From NCBI RefSeq assembly GCF_008014675.1, contig NZ_VOXD01000042.1, positions 1 through 49,563 on the forward strand: a stretch of DNA of 49,563 nucleotides, read 5' to 3'. Shown piece after piece: positions 40,459 to 49,015 of the stretch. The notes under the pieces are model-generated. The model made no database searches, was not told the DNA's origin, and worked only from the letters and a program-made list of their open reading frames with translations. The stretch is from Neolewinella aurantiaca (lineage in GTDB: Bacteria; Bacteroidota; Bacteroidia; Chitinophagales; Saprospiraceae). Every line of letters starts with the position of its first letter. Position 1 is the first letter of the stretch. The position numbers were made by a program, and so were the translations under genes.

Positions 40459-41721
40459 ATGAAGAATATTATCTACCTCCTACTCCTGAGCCTTTCGTTT
40501 GCCTGCGCCGAAAAGGTGTCTTCTGAACGAAAAGAACAACTCGCCAGCCGATCTTCCGATATCGTGCAAACGGCTATCGGCCCTCTGGAACTGCCCAGCC
40601 CTTACTCTACTGAGTCTGCGGTGAAAAGAAGCGAAATCGTCGACTGGCCAGCAGGCCAAACTCCGGTTGCGCCGGCAGGCTTCCGGGTTGAACGCTGGGC
40701 TGATAAATTGCAGCATCCCCGGAGCACTTACGTCGGCGAAAACGGCGACGTATTTGTAGTGGAAAGCAATACCCGTAATTCCGCAAACCGGATCATTCTG
40801 CTGAAAACCGATAACGGGCGCGTTCTCAGCCGCCATATTTTCGCCGAAGCCCTTAACCAACCTTTCGGAATGTTGATCCTTGATGGCTACTTCTACGTCG
40901 CCAATACCGATGCTACGTGGCGTTACCCTTATAAGGCGGGGCAAATGAAACTGGACACCTCGGCAGGAGAGAAAATTCTGGCCACTCCGCCCCGGGGCTA
41001 CAATAACCACTGGACCCGAAATCTACTGGCAAGCAAAAACGGTGACAAAATCTACGTTTCCGTCGGGTCGGGCAGTAATGTCGGTGAAAACGGACTGGAA
41101 GCCGAGAAGAACCGCGCGGCTATTCTTGAAATCAACCCCGACGGATCGGCGATGCGCCAGTTTGCTACGGGCATTCGTAATCCGGTAGGGATGGACTGGA
41201 ACCCCGTTACCGGAGAACTCTGGGCCGCTGTAAACGAACGAGATAAGCTGGGTGATAACCTTGTACCTGATTATATGACAAGCGTAAAGGAAGGAGGCTT
41301 CTACGGCTGGCCCTTCAGTTATTACGGTCAATTGCAAGATCCGCGCTGGGCAGAGGACCCGCACTCCGACCTGGTCGCCAAAGCTATTATGCCCGATGTA
41401 CCACTCGGGCCTCATACCGCGTCTTTAGGGCTGGCATTCTACACTGCGGATGAGTTTCCTGCAAAGTATCAGAACGGCGCTTTTATCGGACAGCACGGCT
41501 CGTGGAACAGGGCGAAATTCAGTGGCTACAAGGTTGTTTTTGTACCGTTCGATGAGCAAGGCAAGCCGCAGCCTCCGCAAGATTTTCTTACCGGATTCAT
41601 CGCCGATGCTGAAGCCGGTGAGGTTTGGGGACGGCCCGTTGGGGTTACCGTTGGCCCTGCCGGAGGTTTATTGGTCTGTGATGACGACGCCGGAATAGTT
41701 TGGCGTGTTTCGGCCGAATAG
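40459..41721 (+). CDS. PQQ-dependent sugar/sorbosone dehydrogenase-like lipoprotein
   Basis: The 420-residue product (ATG at 40459) has a lipoprotein signal, MKNIIYLLLLSLSFAC with lipidation at that cysteine. It then reads as a beta-propeller of the soluble glucose/sorbosone dehydrogenase type: LPSPYSTESAVKRSEIVDWPAGQTPVAPAGF, LQHPRSTYVGENGDVFVVES, YNNHWTRNLLASKNGDKIYVSVGSGSNVGENG, RQFATGIRNPVGMDWNPVTGELWAAVNERDKLGDN, LGLAFYTADEFPAKYQNGAFIGQHGSWNR. H-x-W in NNHWTRN and GQHGSWNR resemble PQQ/calcium contacts. It would oxidise a sugar on the outer side of the membrane. Enzyme class is fairly sure, the cofactor less so. Confidence 0.9.
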   Translation: MKNIIYLLLLSLSFACAEKVSSERKEQLASRSSDIVQTAIGPLELPSPYSTESAVKRSEIVDWPAGQTPVAPAGFRVERWADKLQHPRSTYVGENGDVFVVESNTRNSANRIILLKTDNGRVLSRHIFAEALNQPFGMLILDGYFYVANTDATWRYPYKAGQMKLDTSAGEKILATPPRGYNNHWTRNLLASKNGDKIYVSVGSGSNVGENGLEAEKNRAAILEINPDGSAMRQFATGIRNPVGMDWNPVTGELWAAVNERDKLGDNLVPDYMTSVKEGGFYGWPFSYYGQLQDPRWAEDPHSDLVAKAIMPDVPLGPHTASLGLAFYTADEFPAKYQNGAFIGQHGSWNRAKFSGYKVVFVPFDEQGKPQPPQDFLTGFIADAEAGEVWGRPVGVTVGPAGGLLVCDDDAGIVWRVSAE

Positions 41722-41882
41722 TCTCCGGTTGCTATACCTTGCTTCACGTTTGCTGCCTTTTCACCGTATCAGGAGTGTCTTCCTTAATCGTAAAGGTTCA
41801 ACTCGGTTTTTGGGTAGCCTTTCCGGGCAGCTGGCTCTTGTTTTTTGGATTGAAGACAGGTACGACCTTGGCATCATTTTTC

Positions 41883-41900
41883 GGCGCAAACGCAGGTGCA
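41883..41900 (-). repeat. Dispersed motif copy 18
   Basis: The minus strand reads TGCACCTGCGTTTGCGCC, downstream of the sugar dehydrogenase and pointing back at its 3' end, so no promoter role is likely. Confidence 0.6.
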
Positions 41901-41935
41901 GTGCGATAATTAGAGGGCTTTTCTGATTTTTATTG

Positions 41936-41955
41936 AAAAAAATAATTATTTTTTT
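41936..41955. repeat. 20-base AT palindrome
   Basis: Seven A, TAATTA, seven T: a perfect palindrome. In the plus direction it could be a weak stop after the dehydrogenase; it is AT-only, so a protein or nucleoid site is also possible. Confidence 0.6.
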
Positions 41956-41981
41956 CGTGCAAGAAAATTTCCCCCGGAGGG

Positions 41982-42015
41982 GATGTTCCGGATGCTTATT
42001 CTGATCCGGTACATC
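41982..42015 (+). promoter_or_regulatory. Hairpin in the leader of the barrel gene
   Basis: GATGTTCCGGAT and ATCCGGTACATC pair with one mismatch around a 10-base loop, 160 bases upstream of the ATG. A CCCCCGGAGGGG palindrome precedes it. Confidence 0.4.
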
Positions 42016-42175
42016 TTCTGTGCATGATAATTAAGTCAAAGGGGCCAGGGCCAGATTCTTAGCTAAAATGCCTTAACATACCTTAAGGGCTCTTAACTGT
42101 TCCCTTGAGCAACATTCGCCGTCAGAAGCGTTATACAGCCCAAATTAAAGATTCTAATTTCTAAATCGCTTCATC

Positions 42176-42880
42176 ATGCGTACTCTTCTGACCACCCTGG
42201 TTTTTGCCCTTCTCGGGACGTTCGTTTATGCTCAGACCGAAACAACCCCGGCTGGGGTTTCTTTCGGCCTCCGTGCAGGATACGGCAGCTCAAACATTCG
42301 TACCGATAGTGAATTCGATGCCGTTAGCGACCAGTTCGACAACACCTCGGCGCTTTCCTTCGGAGCTTTTGCTGACATCCCCTTCGGCAACGTTGTGAGC
42401 TTCCGTCCGGGAATCGAAATCAACCGTCGGGGGACGGTCCTTAATATTGCTGCCGATCAGGAAGTATTCGGAATCAACGTTCCGCTTGGTGCTCAGGCGA
42501 AGACACGGTTCACCTACGTTGATGTTCCCCTGCTGGTGCAGGCGAAACTGCCGACCACCGGTGCCGTTCAGCCCTACGCTTTTGCCGGAGCAAGCCTCGG
42601 TTACGCAACGGGCGGTAACCTGCGGACTACGGCAACGGCCATCATCGAGTTCAACCTGATGTCTTCTGATATTGATCTGGACGCCATCAATTACGAGCGT
42701 TTCCACGTTGCTGCCGTTGGAGGTGCCGGAGCAAAATTCTCCCTCGCTCCCGGCTTCGGAGCCTTTGTGGAAGGTCGCTTCGAGCAGAGCCTGACGGAAC
42801 CCTACGATGTACCCCTGGCTACCGCCAAGACGGGGTTCAAAGGTCTCAACTTCGGTGCAGGAGTGACCTTCTCGCTGTAA
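42176..42880 (+). CDS. Outer-membrane beta-barrel (porin-like) protein
   Basis: The 234-residue product has a signal peptide MRTLLTTLVFALLGTFVYAQ and then about eight amphipathic strands: VSFGLRAGYGSSNIR, ALSFGAFADIPFGN, VSFRPGIEINRRGTVL, TRFTYVDVPLLVQAKLP, AVQPYAFAGASLGYATG, RFHVAAVGGAGAKFSLAPG, GFGAFVEGRFEQSL and LNFGAGVTFSL ending in Leu. This is the OMP_b-brl_2/PorT-like family common in Bacteroidota, with the GL.GG...  and VPLL.K motifs. It should insert in the outer membrane through BAM. Its role (transport, adhesion or none) cannot be read. A strong terminator follows. Its long structured upstream region hints at regulation. Confidence 0.9.
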   Translation: MRTLLTTLVFALLGTFVYAQTETTPAGVSFGLRAGYGSSNIRTDSEFDAVSDQFDNTSALSFGAFADIPFGNVVSFRPGIEINRRGTVLNIAADQEVFGINVPLGAQAKTRFTYVDVPLLVQAKLPTTGAVQPYAFAGASLGYATGGNLRTTATAIIEFNLMSSDIDLDAINYERFHVAAVGGAGAKFSLAPGFGAFVEGRFEQSLTEPYDVPLATAKTGFKGLNFGAGVTFSL

Positions 42881-42920
42881 AAGCGAAGGCGAACCGCGCC
42901 AGATCAACTAAAATTTTCAG

Positions 42921-42951
42921 AAAGCCCGAAACCTTTGGTTTCGGGCTTTTT
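42921..42951 (+). terminator. Rho-independent terminator of the barrel gene
   Basis: AAAGCCCGAAACC pairs with GGTTTCGGGCTTT over a TTT loop, followed by T residues. Confidence 0.92.
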
Positions 42952-43030
42952 CTGTATCGGTAATCTGGAGGTGCAGCGGTACGTAGCTCCCTGACGAAAC
43001 GGGTGGTTTTAACTGGCTTTCAACCGTGCT

Positions 43031-43049
43031 CTGCATCCTGCGGCCGCGC
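43031..43049 (+). repeat. Dispersed motif copy 19, upstream of dnaE
   Basis: CTGCATCCTGCGGCCGCGC, extra-T variant, about 88 bases before a near -7 element (TACCTTGT, 43137-43144) of dnaE. Confidence 0.6.
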
Positions 43050-43227
43050 AAAAAGAGACGTTTTTACGCACGAGCATCACCGGAACATTTTCGGCGAATG
43101 TGGAAAACTATTTGTTGGAAAAGAACGTCTGCTTTGTACCTTGTGCAAACGGTCGGGAAGCTACTGTAATGCCTCCAAAACGCAACAGTATTACCGCTGC
43201 CAACTACGTACTACCAATTAACAAAGC

Positions 43228-46200
43228 ATGCCAGAATTTTGTCATTTACACTGCCACACCCAGTACTCTCTTCTTGACGGAGCCTCCGAAATAGGACAGA
43301 TGATGGACAAGGCGGTGGAAGACGGTATGAAGGGCGTGGCCCTGACCGACCACGGCAATATGTTCGGGGCCTTCAAGTTCGTCAACGAGGCGCGTAAACG
43401 GAACATCAAACCGATGATTGGTTGCGAGTTCTACCTGGTGAAGGACCGCCACAAGAAGGCGTTCAGCCGCGCGGCGGGAGAAAAGGATAAGCGTTACCAC
43501 CAGTTGATGCTGGCGAAGAACAAAAAGGGCTACCAGAACCTGTGTAAACTGTGCTCCATCGGTTACATCGAAGGGCTGTACGGAAAGTACCCGCGCATCG
43601 ATAAAGAGCTGATCGAGAAGTACCACGAAGGGCTGATCGTGACGAGCTGCTGCATCGGTGCCGAAATCCCACAGCTGCTGATCGCAGGCAAAGACGAAGA
43701 AGCGGAGGAAGCCCTCAAGTGGTGGCTCAACATCTTCGAAGATGATTACTACATCGAGATTCAGCGCCACCGGGGTATCGACGATATCGACCTTGGTAAG
43801 GACCGTGAAGGCCGGACTATTTACTCCGGCAAAAGCCAGGAAGACATCAACGTGAAACTCATGGCCCTGGCTATGAAGCACAACGTGAAGGTGATCTGTA
43901 CCAACGATAGCCACTACGTGGAGGAAGAAGATTACCTGCCCCACGATCTGCTGCTGTGCGTCAACACGGGTTCTCTGAAGGAAGACCCTACGCGCTTCTC
44001 CTTCCCCAGTTCTGACTTCTACTTCAAGAAGCAGGTCGAGATGGCTAACCTCTTCCATGACCACCCTGAATCGGTGGCCAATACGATGGAAGTTTACGAT
44101 AAAATCGAGGTCCTTACCCTGGCGCAGGATGTACTGCTGCCTAACTTCCCCATGCCGCCCGAGTTCGAGACCCAGGATGATTACCTGCGTCACCTCACCT
44201 ACGAAGGCGCGATGAAGCGCTACGGAGAGATCAACGAAGTGACCCGCGAACGACTGGACTTCGAACTCGACGTAATCAAAGCCTCCGGGTACCCGGGCTA
44301 CTTCCTGATTGTACAAGACTTTACGACCGCCGCCCGGGAAATGGGTGTGAGCGTTGGCCCCGGCCGTGGTTCTGCAGCGGGTTCTGCCGTTGCCTATTGC
44401 GTCGGGATTACCAACGTGGACCCAATCAAATACGATCTCCTGTTCGAGAGATTCCTCAACCCCGAGCGGGTATCGATGCCCGATATCGATATTGACTTCG
44501 ATGACGTCGGTCGCCAGAAGGTAATCGATTACGTGATCGATAAGTATGGCCAGGAGCAGGTTGCCCAGATCATCACTTACGGTACGATGGCAGCTAAGTC
44601 GAGCCTGCGCGACGTCGGCCGGGTAATGGATGTACCGCTGAGCGAAGTTGACCGGGTCGCAAAGTCCTTCCCGCAACAACTGGGTGCTTCGCTGCGTGAT
44701 GTACTTGCCGACGGGGACATCAACCCCAAGCTGAAGGGCAAAATGAACGGCGAAGACGTAGACAAGGCTTATGCCTTCCGTGACCTTGCCGAACAAAACG
44801 ACCAGATCGGAGAAATGATCCGGATGGCGAAAAAGCTCGAAGGTTCCATTCGGAACACCGGCATCCACGCCTGTGGCGTGGTGATTACCCCGGACGACGT
44901 GACGGATTACGTTCCCGTTACAGCCGATAAGGACACCGGGATGTACGTCTCTCAGTTCGATAACTCAGTAGCCGAAGACGCCGGACTTTTGAAGATGGAC
45001 TTCCTTGGCCTGAAAACACTGACCATCATCAAGGATGCGCTCCGGATGATCAAGGAAAACCACGACGTCGATATCGATGTGGATGAACTCCCACTCGATG
45101 ATCCGAAGACTTACGAACTCTTCCAGCGCGGAGAGACCAATGGTATCTTCCAGTACGAATCTGGCGGGATGCAGAAGCACATGAAGAACCTCAAGCCGAC
45201 GACATTCGACGACTTGATTGCGATGAACGCGCTTTACCGCCCCGGTCCGCTGGAATATATCCCCGAGTTTATTGAGCGTAAGCACGGTCGGAGCCCGATT
45301 GTGTACACCCTCGATGCCGAGGAGCAGTACCTGAAGGAAACCTTTGGTATCTACGTCTATCAGGAGCAGATTATGCTCCTCTCGCAGTCGATCGCCAACT
45401 TCACGAAAGGTGAGGCCGACGTACTGCGTAAGGCGATGGGTAAGAAGAAGAAGGACGTACTGGATAAGATGTACCCCAAGTTCGTCGAAGGAGGAACGGC
45501 CAACGGCCACCCTGAGGAGAAGCTGGCCAAAATCTGGAAAGACTGGGAGGCCTTCGCTTCTTACGCCTTCAACAAGTCTCACTCTACCTGTTACGCATTG
45601 GTGGCCTACCACACGGCCTACCTGAAAGCGCATTATCCGGCGGAGTACATGGCTTCGGTTCTGACCCACAATAAGTCGGACCAGACCAAGATGAGTTTCT
45701 TCCTGCGCGAGTGTAGAAGCCTCGGCGTGCCTGTGCTGGGGCCCAGCGTGAACGAGAGTAAAGGAGAGTTTTCGGTCAATAAAGATGGTGCCATCCGTAT
45801 TGGTATGACGGCACTGAAAGGTGTTGGCGAAGGTCCGGTAGAAGCTATTCTGGAGGCCAGAAAGGAAGGCGAATTCGAAAGTATGTTCGATATGCTCCTG
45901 CGCATCGAGCCGGGAACGGTGAACAAGCGCGTTTTGGAAGCCCTAGTCGACGCCGGAGGCTTCGACTGCTTCGAAGATATGCACCGGGCTCAGTATTACG
46001 CGCCGACGCCAAAGTTCGACTCTTACCTCGAGGATGCCGTAAAGACGGCCAACGGAACCATCGCCCGGCAGGCCGAAGCTGCGAGTTCACTCTTTGCTGC
46101 AGTACAGGACGAGATTCGCGTAGACCCACCAGCCCCTCCGGAAGCGAAACCCTTCCTGTTGCCCGAAAAACTCAATCGCGAGAAGCTCGTAACCGGTATC

Positions 46201-46800
46201 TACGTTTCCGGCCACCCACTGGATGGCTACAAGATGGAGATCGACAATTACGTCACCTGCTCTCTGGCCGAACTGAACCCACAGAAATACGGCCGTAGTA
46301 CGGTGAAACTGGCCGGTATGATAGTTGGTGCCCGCCACCTCGTGAGCAAAAACGGAAACGGCTGGGGCATCTTTGAACTGGGTGATTACGACGAAACGAT
46401 TGAGTTCAAACTCTTCGGCGAAGACTACCTCAAGTTCAAGCACGTCCTCAACCACGGAACGGCACTGTTCCTTACCGCCACCTTCCAGAAAAAATGGCAA
46501 AGTGAAGAGTTGGAACTGAAAATTTCTGAGATCAAATTGCTCGAAGGGGTAGGGGAGGAACTTACTTCCGCTATCGTCCTTAAAATGCCGCTCGAAGACC
46601 TGACGGAGGCAAAGGTTGTTGAACTCGACGATCTCTGCCAGCGGTACCAGGGCGACGCCAAACTCCGGATGGTCTTTTACGACCGTGAGGGCGACACTAA
46701 ACTAAAAATGTTCTCCCTCAAACGGACCGTTCAGCCGGATACTGACTTCGTGAAGGAAATCGAACGAATGGGAATCAAGTACCGGTTGGAGGGAGCATAA
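43228..46800 (+). CDS. dnaE: DNA polymerase III alpha subunit (replicase)
   Basis: The 1190-residue product is a typical DnaE1: PHP domain (MPEFCHLHCHTQYSLLDGAS, VALTDHGNMFG, IVTSCCIGAEIPQ, ICTNDSHYV), C-family polymerase core with GPGRGSAAGSAVAYCVGIT, MPDIDIDFDDVGRQKVIDYV (two catalytic aspartates in PDIDIDFDD), GLKTLTIIKDALRMI and RPGPLEYIPEFIERKHG, fingers with QEQIMLLSQSIANFTKGEADVLRKAMGKKKK and FNKSHSTCYALVAYHTAYLKAHYPAEYMA, the helix-hairpin-helix region and a C-terminal OB domain (VKLAGMIVGARHLVSKNGNGWGIFELGD). It copies the chromosome with the beta clamp. The PHP histidines are preserved. Monocistronic as far as seen. Confidence 0.97.
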   Translation: MPEFCHLHCHTQYSLLDGASEIGQMMDKAVEDGMKGVALTDHGNMFGAFKFVNEARKRNIKPMIGCEFYLVKDRHKKAFSRAAGEKDKRYHQLMLAKNKKGYQNLCKLCSIGYIEGLYGKYPRIDKELIEKYHEGLIVTSCCIGAEIPQLLIAGKDEEAEEALKWWLNIFEDDYYIEIQRHRGIDDIDLGKDREGRTIYSGKSQEDINVKLMALAMKHNVKVICTNDSHYVEEEDYLPHDLLLCVNTGSLKEDPTRFSFPSSDFYFKKQVEMANLFHDHPESVANTMEVYDKIEVLTLAQDVLLPNFPMPPEFETQDDYLRHLTYEGAMKRYGEINEVTRERLDFELDVIKASGYPGYFLIVQDFTTAAREMGVSVGPGRGSAAGSAVAYCVGITNVDPIKYDLLFERFLNPERVSMPDIDIDFDDVGRQKVIDYVIDKYGQEQVAQIITYGTMAAKSSLRDVGRVMDVPLSEVDRVAKSFPQQLGASLRDVLADGDINPKLKGKMNGEDVDKAYAFRDLAEQNDQIGEMIRMAKKLEGSIRNTGIHACGVVITPDDVTDYVPVTADKDTGMYVSQFDNSVAEDAGLLKMDFLGLKTLTIIKDALRMIKENHDVDIDVDELPLDDPKTYELFQRGETNGIFQYESGGMQKHMKNLKPTTFDDLIAMNALYRPGPLEYIPEFIERKHGRSPIVYTLDAEEQYLKETFGIYVYQEQIMLLSQSIANFTKGEADVLRKAMGKKKKDVLDKMYPKFVEGGTANGHPEEKLAKIWKDWEAFASYAFNKSHSTCYALVAYHTAYLKAHYPAEYMASVLTHNKSDQTKMSFFLRECRSLGVPVLGPSVNESKGEFSVNKDGAIRIGMTALKGVGEGPVEAILEARKEGEFESMFDMLLRIEPGTVNKRVLEALVDAGGFDCFEDMHRAQYYAPTPKFDSYLEDAVKTANGTIARQAEAASSLFAAVQDEIRVDPPAPPEAKPFLLPEKLNREKLVTGIYVSGHPLDGYKMEIDNYVTCSLAELNPQKYGRSTVKLAGMIVGARHLVSKNGNGWGIFELGDYDETIEFKLFGEDYLKFKHVLNHGTALFLTATFQKKWQSEELELKISEIKLLEGVGEELTSAIVLKMPLEDLTEAKVVELDDLCQRYQGDAKLRMVFYDREGDTKLKMFSLKRTVQPDTDFVKEIERMGIKYRLEGA

Positions 46801-46898
46801 CCCGGTCAATACTCATTCGGTGAGAGTGGCCGCAGCGCTCTCCGGGCGCAAGAGCACATCGTGTTTTGGAACGGAGCGTGGTTTTGGCATGTAATCAG

Positions 46899-46971
46899 GG
46901 CGGGGCCGCAGGTGCAAGGTAAAGGTTAAAAGGCTCTGCTTTAAACCGTTCCCGGCACCTGCGTTTGCGCC
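46899..46971. repeat. Inverted pair of dispersed motifs (copies 20 and 21) after dnaE
   Basis: Copy 20 (minus strand, 46899-46919) reads TTGCACCTGCGGCCCCGCC and copy 21 (plus, 46954-46971) GGCACCTGCGTTTGCGCC. They are inverted with 34 bases between, so GGCG..CGCAGGTGC pairs with GCACCTGCG..CGCC as a hairpin. It lies 100 bases past the dnaE stop codon and 56 before the next ATG. Confidence 0.65.
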
Positions 46972-47026
46972 GGCAAATTTCCGCTACTTGCAAAACTGCC
47001 GCAGCGGCCTTATTTTGGTAAGTGAT

Positions 47027-47593
47027 ATGAAATATCTACTCAGTTCTCTTTTCCTGACGCTACTGTTGCCTTTGCACCTCGGGGCCCAGCAACTAGCCCT
47101 GGGGCCTGAGGTGAAGTTACTGGTGGGGGGAGCCCTGGAGCTCGGTGGCGATCGCGTTGGCTGGGTAAATGCCGAAGATGGCGGAACGCAGGTCATCAGA
47201 GGTGCTCAGGGTGTTTCGCTCATGGCCGGGGCACAATTACGGATTCCTTCTTTCGAGCGGTTCATGTTACACGCCACTGTCGGCTACAAATACTGGCGGA
47301 CCATTACCGACGGAGCGCACGTACGCCTGACGCGCATTCCGGTTCATTTGACGGCCCACTACTGGCTTAACGACGATTTTCGTGTGGGATTGGGTGCGCT
47401 TACTGATCGCAACATCCACTTCAAGGCCGATGGGCTGGGAGAAGACTTCAGTTATGATCCGTCTTTTGGGGTCAAAATCGAGTTTGGCTGGCGTAATATT
47501 GCCCTCGGATATACCCGGATGCGCTATTACGGGGCAACGGATCGTGATCGCTGTGCGGGCGGTTTGGGGCTTACTTACTTGGTGGCGCTTTGA
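47027..47593 (+). CDS. Small outer-membrane beta-barrel protein
   Basis: The 188-residue product (ATG at 47027) has a signal peptide MKYLLSSLFLTLLLPLHLGAQ and barrel-like strands: LALGPEVKLLVGGALELGGD, GVSLMAGAQLRIPSFERFMLHATVGYKYWRT, RIPVHLTAHYWLNDDFRVGLGALTDRNIHF, GVKIEFGWRNIALGYTRMRYYG and GGLGLTYLVAL ending with a Leu. The size and pattern fit an eight-stranded OmpA/OmpW-like barrel. No family name is certain. The start is preceded by TATTTTGG at 47011, close to but not exactly TAnnTTTG. The inverted pair of dispersed motifs lies 56 bases upstream. Confidence 0.75.
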   Translation: MKYLLSSLFLTLLLPLHLGAQQLALGPEVKLLVGGALELGGDRVGWVNAEDGGTQVIRGAQGVSLMAGAQLRIPSFERFMLHATVGYKYWRTITDGAHVRLTRIPVHLTAHYWLNDDFRVGLGALTDRNIHFKADGLGEDFSYDPSFGVKIEFGWRNIALGYTRMRYYGATDRDRCAGGLGLTYLVAL

Positions 47594-47700
47594 GGCGTTA
47601 GCATCTGAAGCCATTCGGTTTCGTTCGGGGTGGTAAACTGCTTGGGGCCAGACGTCGTAGCCCGGAAGGATGATAGGAATGTTTTGGGAGAAAAAAGCGC

Positions 47701-48630
47701 TCACCGCTCAGCAGGAGGCAGGTTCTCCGCTTCCGAATTCGGTGTCCGGTCAAACTCAACCCGGATCGGGATGTCACGCTCTCCGCCGTAGAGTTTCACC
47801 TCCGTGATGTCGGCCGGCATATTGTAACCGTATTTATCGATGGCGTTTTTGACGTCGCGGATCACGATTCCGCGGGACTTTGTGGCGTTGGCCCTGAAGT
47901 CTTTGGTGTGAAGCCAGAACAGTACTTTCAGGTTTACGGTGGAAGCAGCCAGTTCGTCGGCGACAACGAAGTTTTCGTGCTCGTCGTCGTGGACAATATT
48001 GGGGTGCTCGTCGAGCACCTTTTGAATGATTGTTTTTGCCCCTTCAATGTCATCTTCGTAGGCGACCCCTACCATGAAGTCTGACCGGATGTACCCGTCT
48101 GCCGTATAATTTTGCAGCGGTTTTTTGAGCACGTCGGCGTTGGGGACGTAAATGTCTTTGCCATCGAAGGTTTTCAGGTGAGTGTAGCGGAGGCTAAGAC
48201 CTCTGACTTTCCCGAAATGATCGTCGATCAGGATGGTGTCCTGAATGTCGAAGGGCCGGTTAAATGCCAGAACGATACCGGCGATGAAGTTCTCCCCGAT
48301 GTCCTGAAACGCAAAACCAAGAACCACCGCACCGATGCCGGCGGCGCCAAAGATGCCGGCTGCGATGCCGCCGAGCCCCATTGCCTTCAGTGCGAGCAAA
48401 AGGACGCCAAGAACGAGCAATACCCTTAGCGTTGTGGTCAGGAAGCGCCCCATTAACGGGTCTTCCATCCGGGAGAGGATCTTTTTACCGGCAATATTGG
48501 CGATCCAGCGGGCAATGAAGAGGCCGACGATGAAAATAATCAGTGCGGTAATCAGGCCGGGGATGGCGTTGATTACCTCGTTCCAGAATTCAGTAAATAC
48601 GGTTTGAATGTCTTGTACCTGAGTCTCCAT
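47701..48630 (-). CDS. MscS-family mechanosensitive ion channel
   Basis: The 309-residue product has three membrane helices at about residues 20-46, 64-86 and 90-113, the third with the pore-lining glycine/alanine pattern GIAAGIFGAAGIGAVVLGFAFQDIGENFIAG, followed by the MscS beta domain (FNRPFDIQDTILIDDHFGKVRGLSLRYTHLKTFDGKDIYVPNADVLKKPLQNYT) and an alpha/beta cytoplasmic vestibule. It opens under hypo-osmotic stress to release solutes. It is last of a three-gene operon: 13 bases separate it from the gene before, with no terminator between. Relatives of about 270-310 residues are typical. Confidence 0.95.
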   Translation of the reverse strand: METQVQDIQTVFTEFWNEVINAIPGLITALIIFIVGLFIARWIANIAGKKILSRMEDPLMGRFLTTTLRVLLVLGVLLLALKAMGLGGIAAGIFGAAGIGAVVLGFAFQDIGENFIAGIVLAFNRPFDIQDTILIDDHFGKVRGLSLRYTHLKTFDGKDIYVPNADVLKKPLQNYTADGYIRSDFMVGVAYEDDIEGAKTIIQKVLDEHPNIVHDDEHENFVVADELAASTVNLKVLFWLHTKDFRANATKSRGIVIRDVKNAIDKYGYNMPADITEVKLYGGERDIPIRVEFDRTPNSEAENLPPAER

Positions 48631-48643
48631 ACCTGTTTAAACC

Positions 48644-49015
48644 TCATTCTGTAGGGCTGGGTTCTTTTTCTGATTTGGGGTTGATGAACCACCAGAACCA
48701 GGTGCCTCCGACTGCATAAGCCAGGTAGTCCCACCAATCCCGCACAAAGGCGGGTTGCCAACGCGGGAATCCTTCCTCAAATAAGATGGCCAACGCAAGG
48801 CCGGCCACAACTACTTCTAGGTTGCCAAGCCGTTCTGTACTAAATAGCCATTGCCGTTCTGTAAGCCAGAGACCTAGTAAGACGGGCAAACACAACAGCG
48901 GATCGAGGTAAGCATCGAGCACCGGAATTTGCCAGTCCAGACCGTATTGCACCACCTGGTGGGCTACTACGATCATCGCTGCACTCCACCACGCTGGTTT
49001 ACGGAGAATTTTCAT
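48644..49015 (-). CDS. Conserved membrane protein, middle gene of the MscS operon
   Basis: The 123-residue product (ATG at 49015) has three to four membrane helices: PAWWSAAMIVVAHQVVQYGL, DAYLDPLLCLPVLLGLWLTER, EVVVAGLALAILFEEGFPRWQ and WWDYLAYAVGGTWFWWFINP. DAYLDPLLCLP followed by FEEGFPRW and DYLAYAVGG resembles a Bacteroidota family sometimes labelled magnesium citrate secondary transporter; the label is not backed by biochemistry as far as I know. Its ATG shares one base with the TGA of the gene before (TGATG), so translation is coupled. The tail is KSEKEPSPTE. Its place next to MscS suggests an envelope role. Confidence 0.75.
   Translation of the reverse strand: MKILRKPAWWSAAMIVVAHQVVQYGLDWQIPVLDAYLDPLLCLPVLLGLWLTERQWLFSTERLGNLEVVVAGLALAILFEEGFPRWQPAFVRDWWDYLAYAVGGTWFWWFINPKSEKEPSPTE

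Larger units (their letters stand above)
41722..42175. other. Intergenic region upstream of an outer-membrane barrel gene
   Basis: 454 bases without a supported gene. It holds a motif copy (41883-41900), an AT palindrome (41936-41955), a hairpin (41982-42015) and a run of CTTAA-type repeats near 42069-42110. No good TAnnTTTG element is visible close to the 42176 start. The richness of structure suggests a regulated or long 5' leader. Confidence 0.5.

Noticed and set aside
42893..42908. A possible REP remnant (CGCGCCAGA then TCAAC) after the barrel gene
   Set aside because: The second half of the stem is missing, so it may be chance; kept only as a possible degenerate copy.
236..46971. The dispersed motif as a chromosome-orienting (KOPS-like) or Chi-like sequence
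   Set aside because: Copies are divided about equally between the strands in a window this size; orienting sequences should be strongly biased.
2182..46971. The motif core CACCTGC as a restriction-site (AarI/BspMI type) footprint
   Set aside because: The conserved region extends well beyond that heptamer and includes a variant (GCATCCTGCG) that removes the site.
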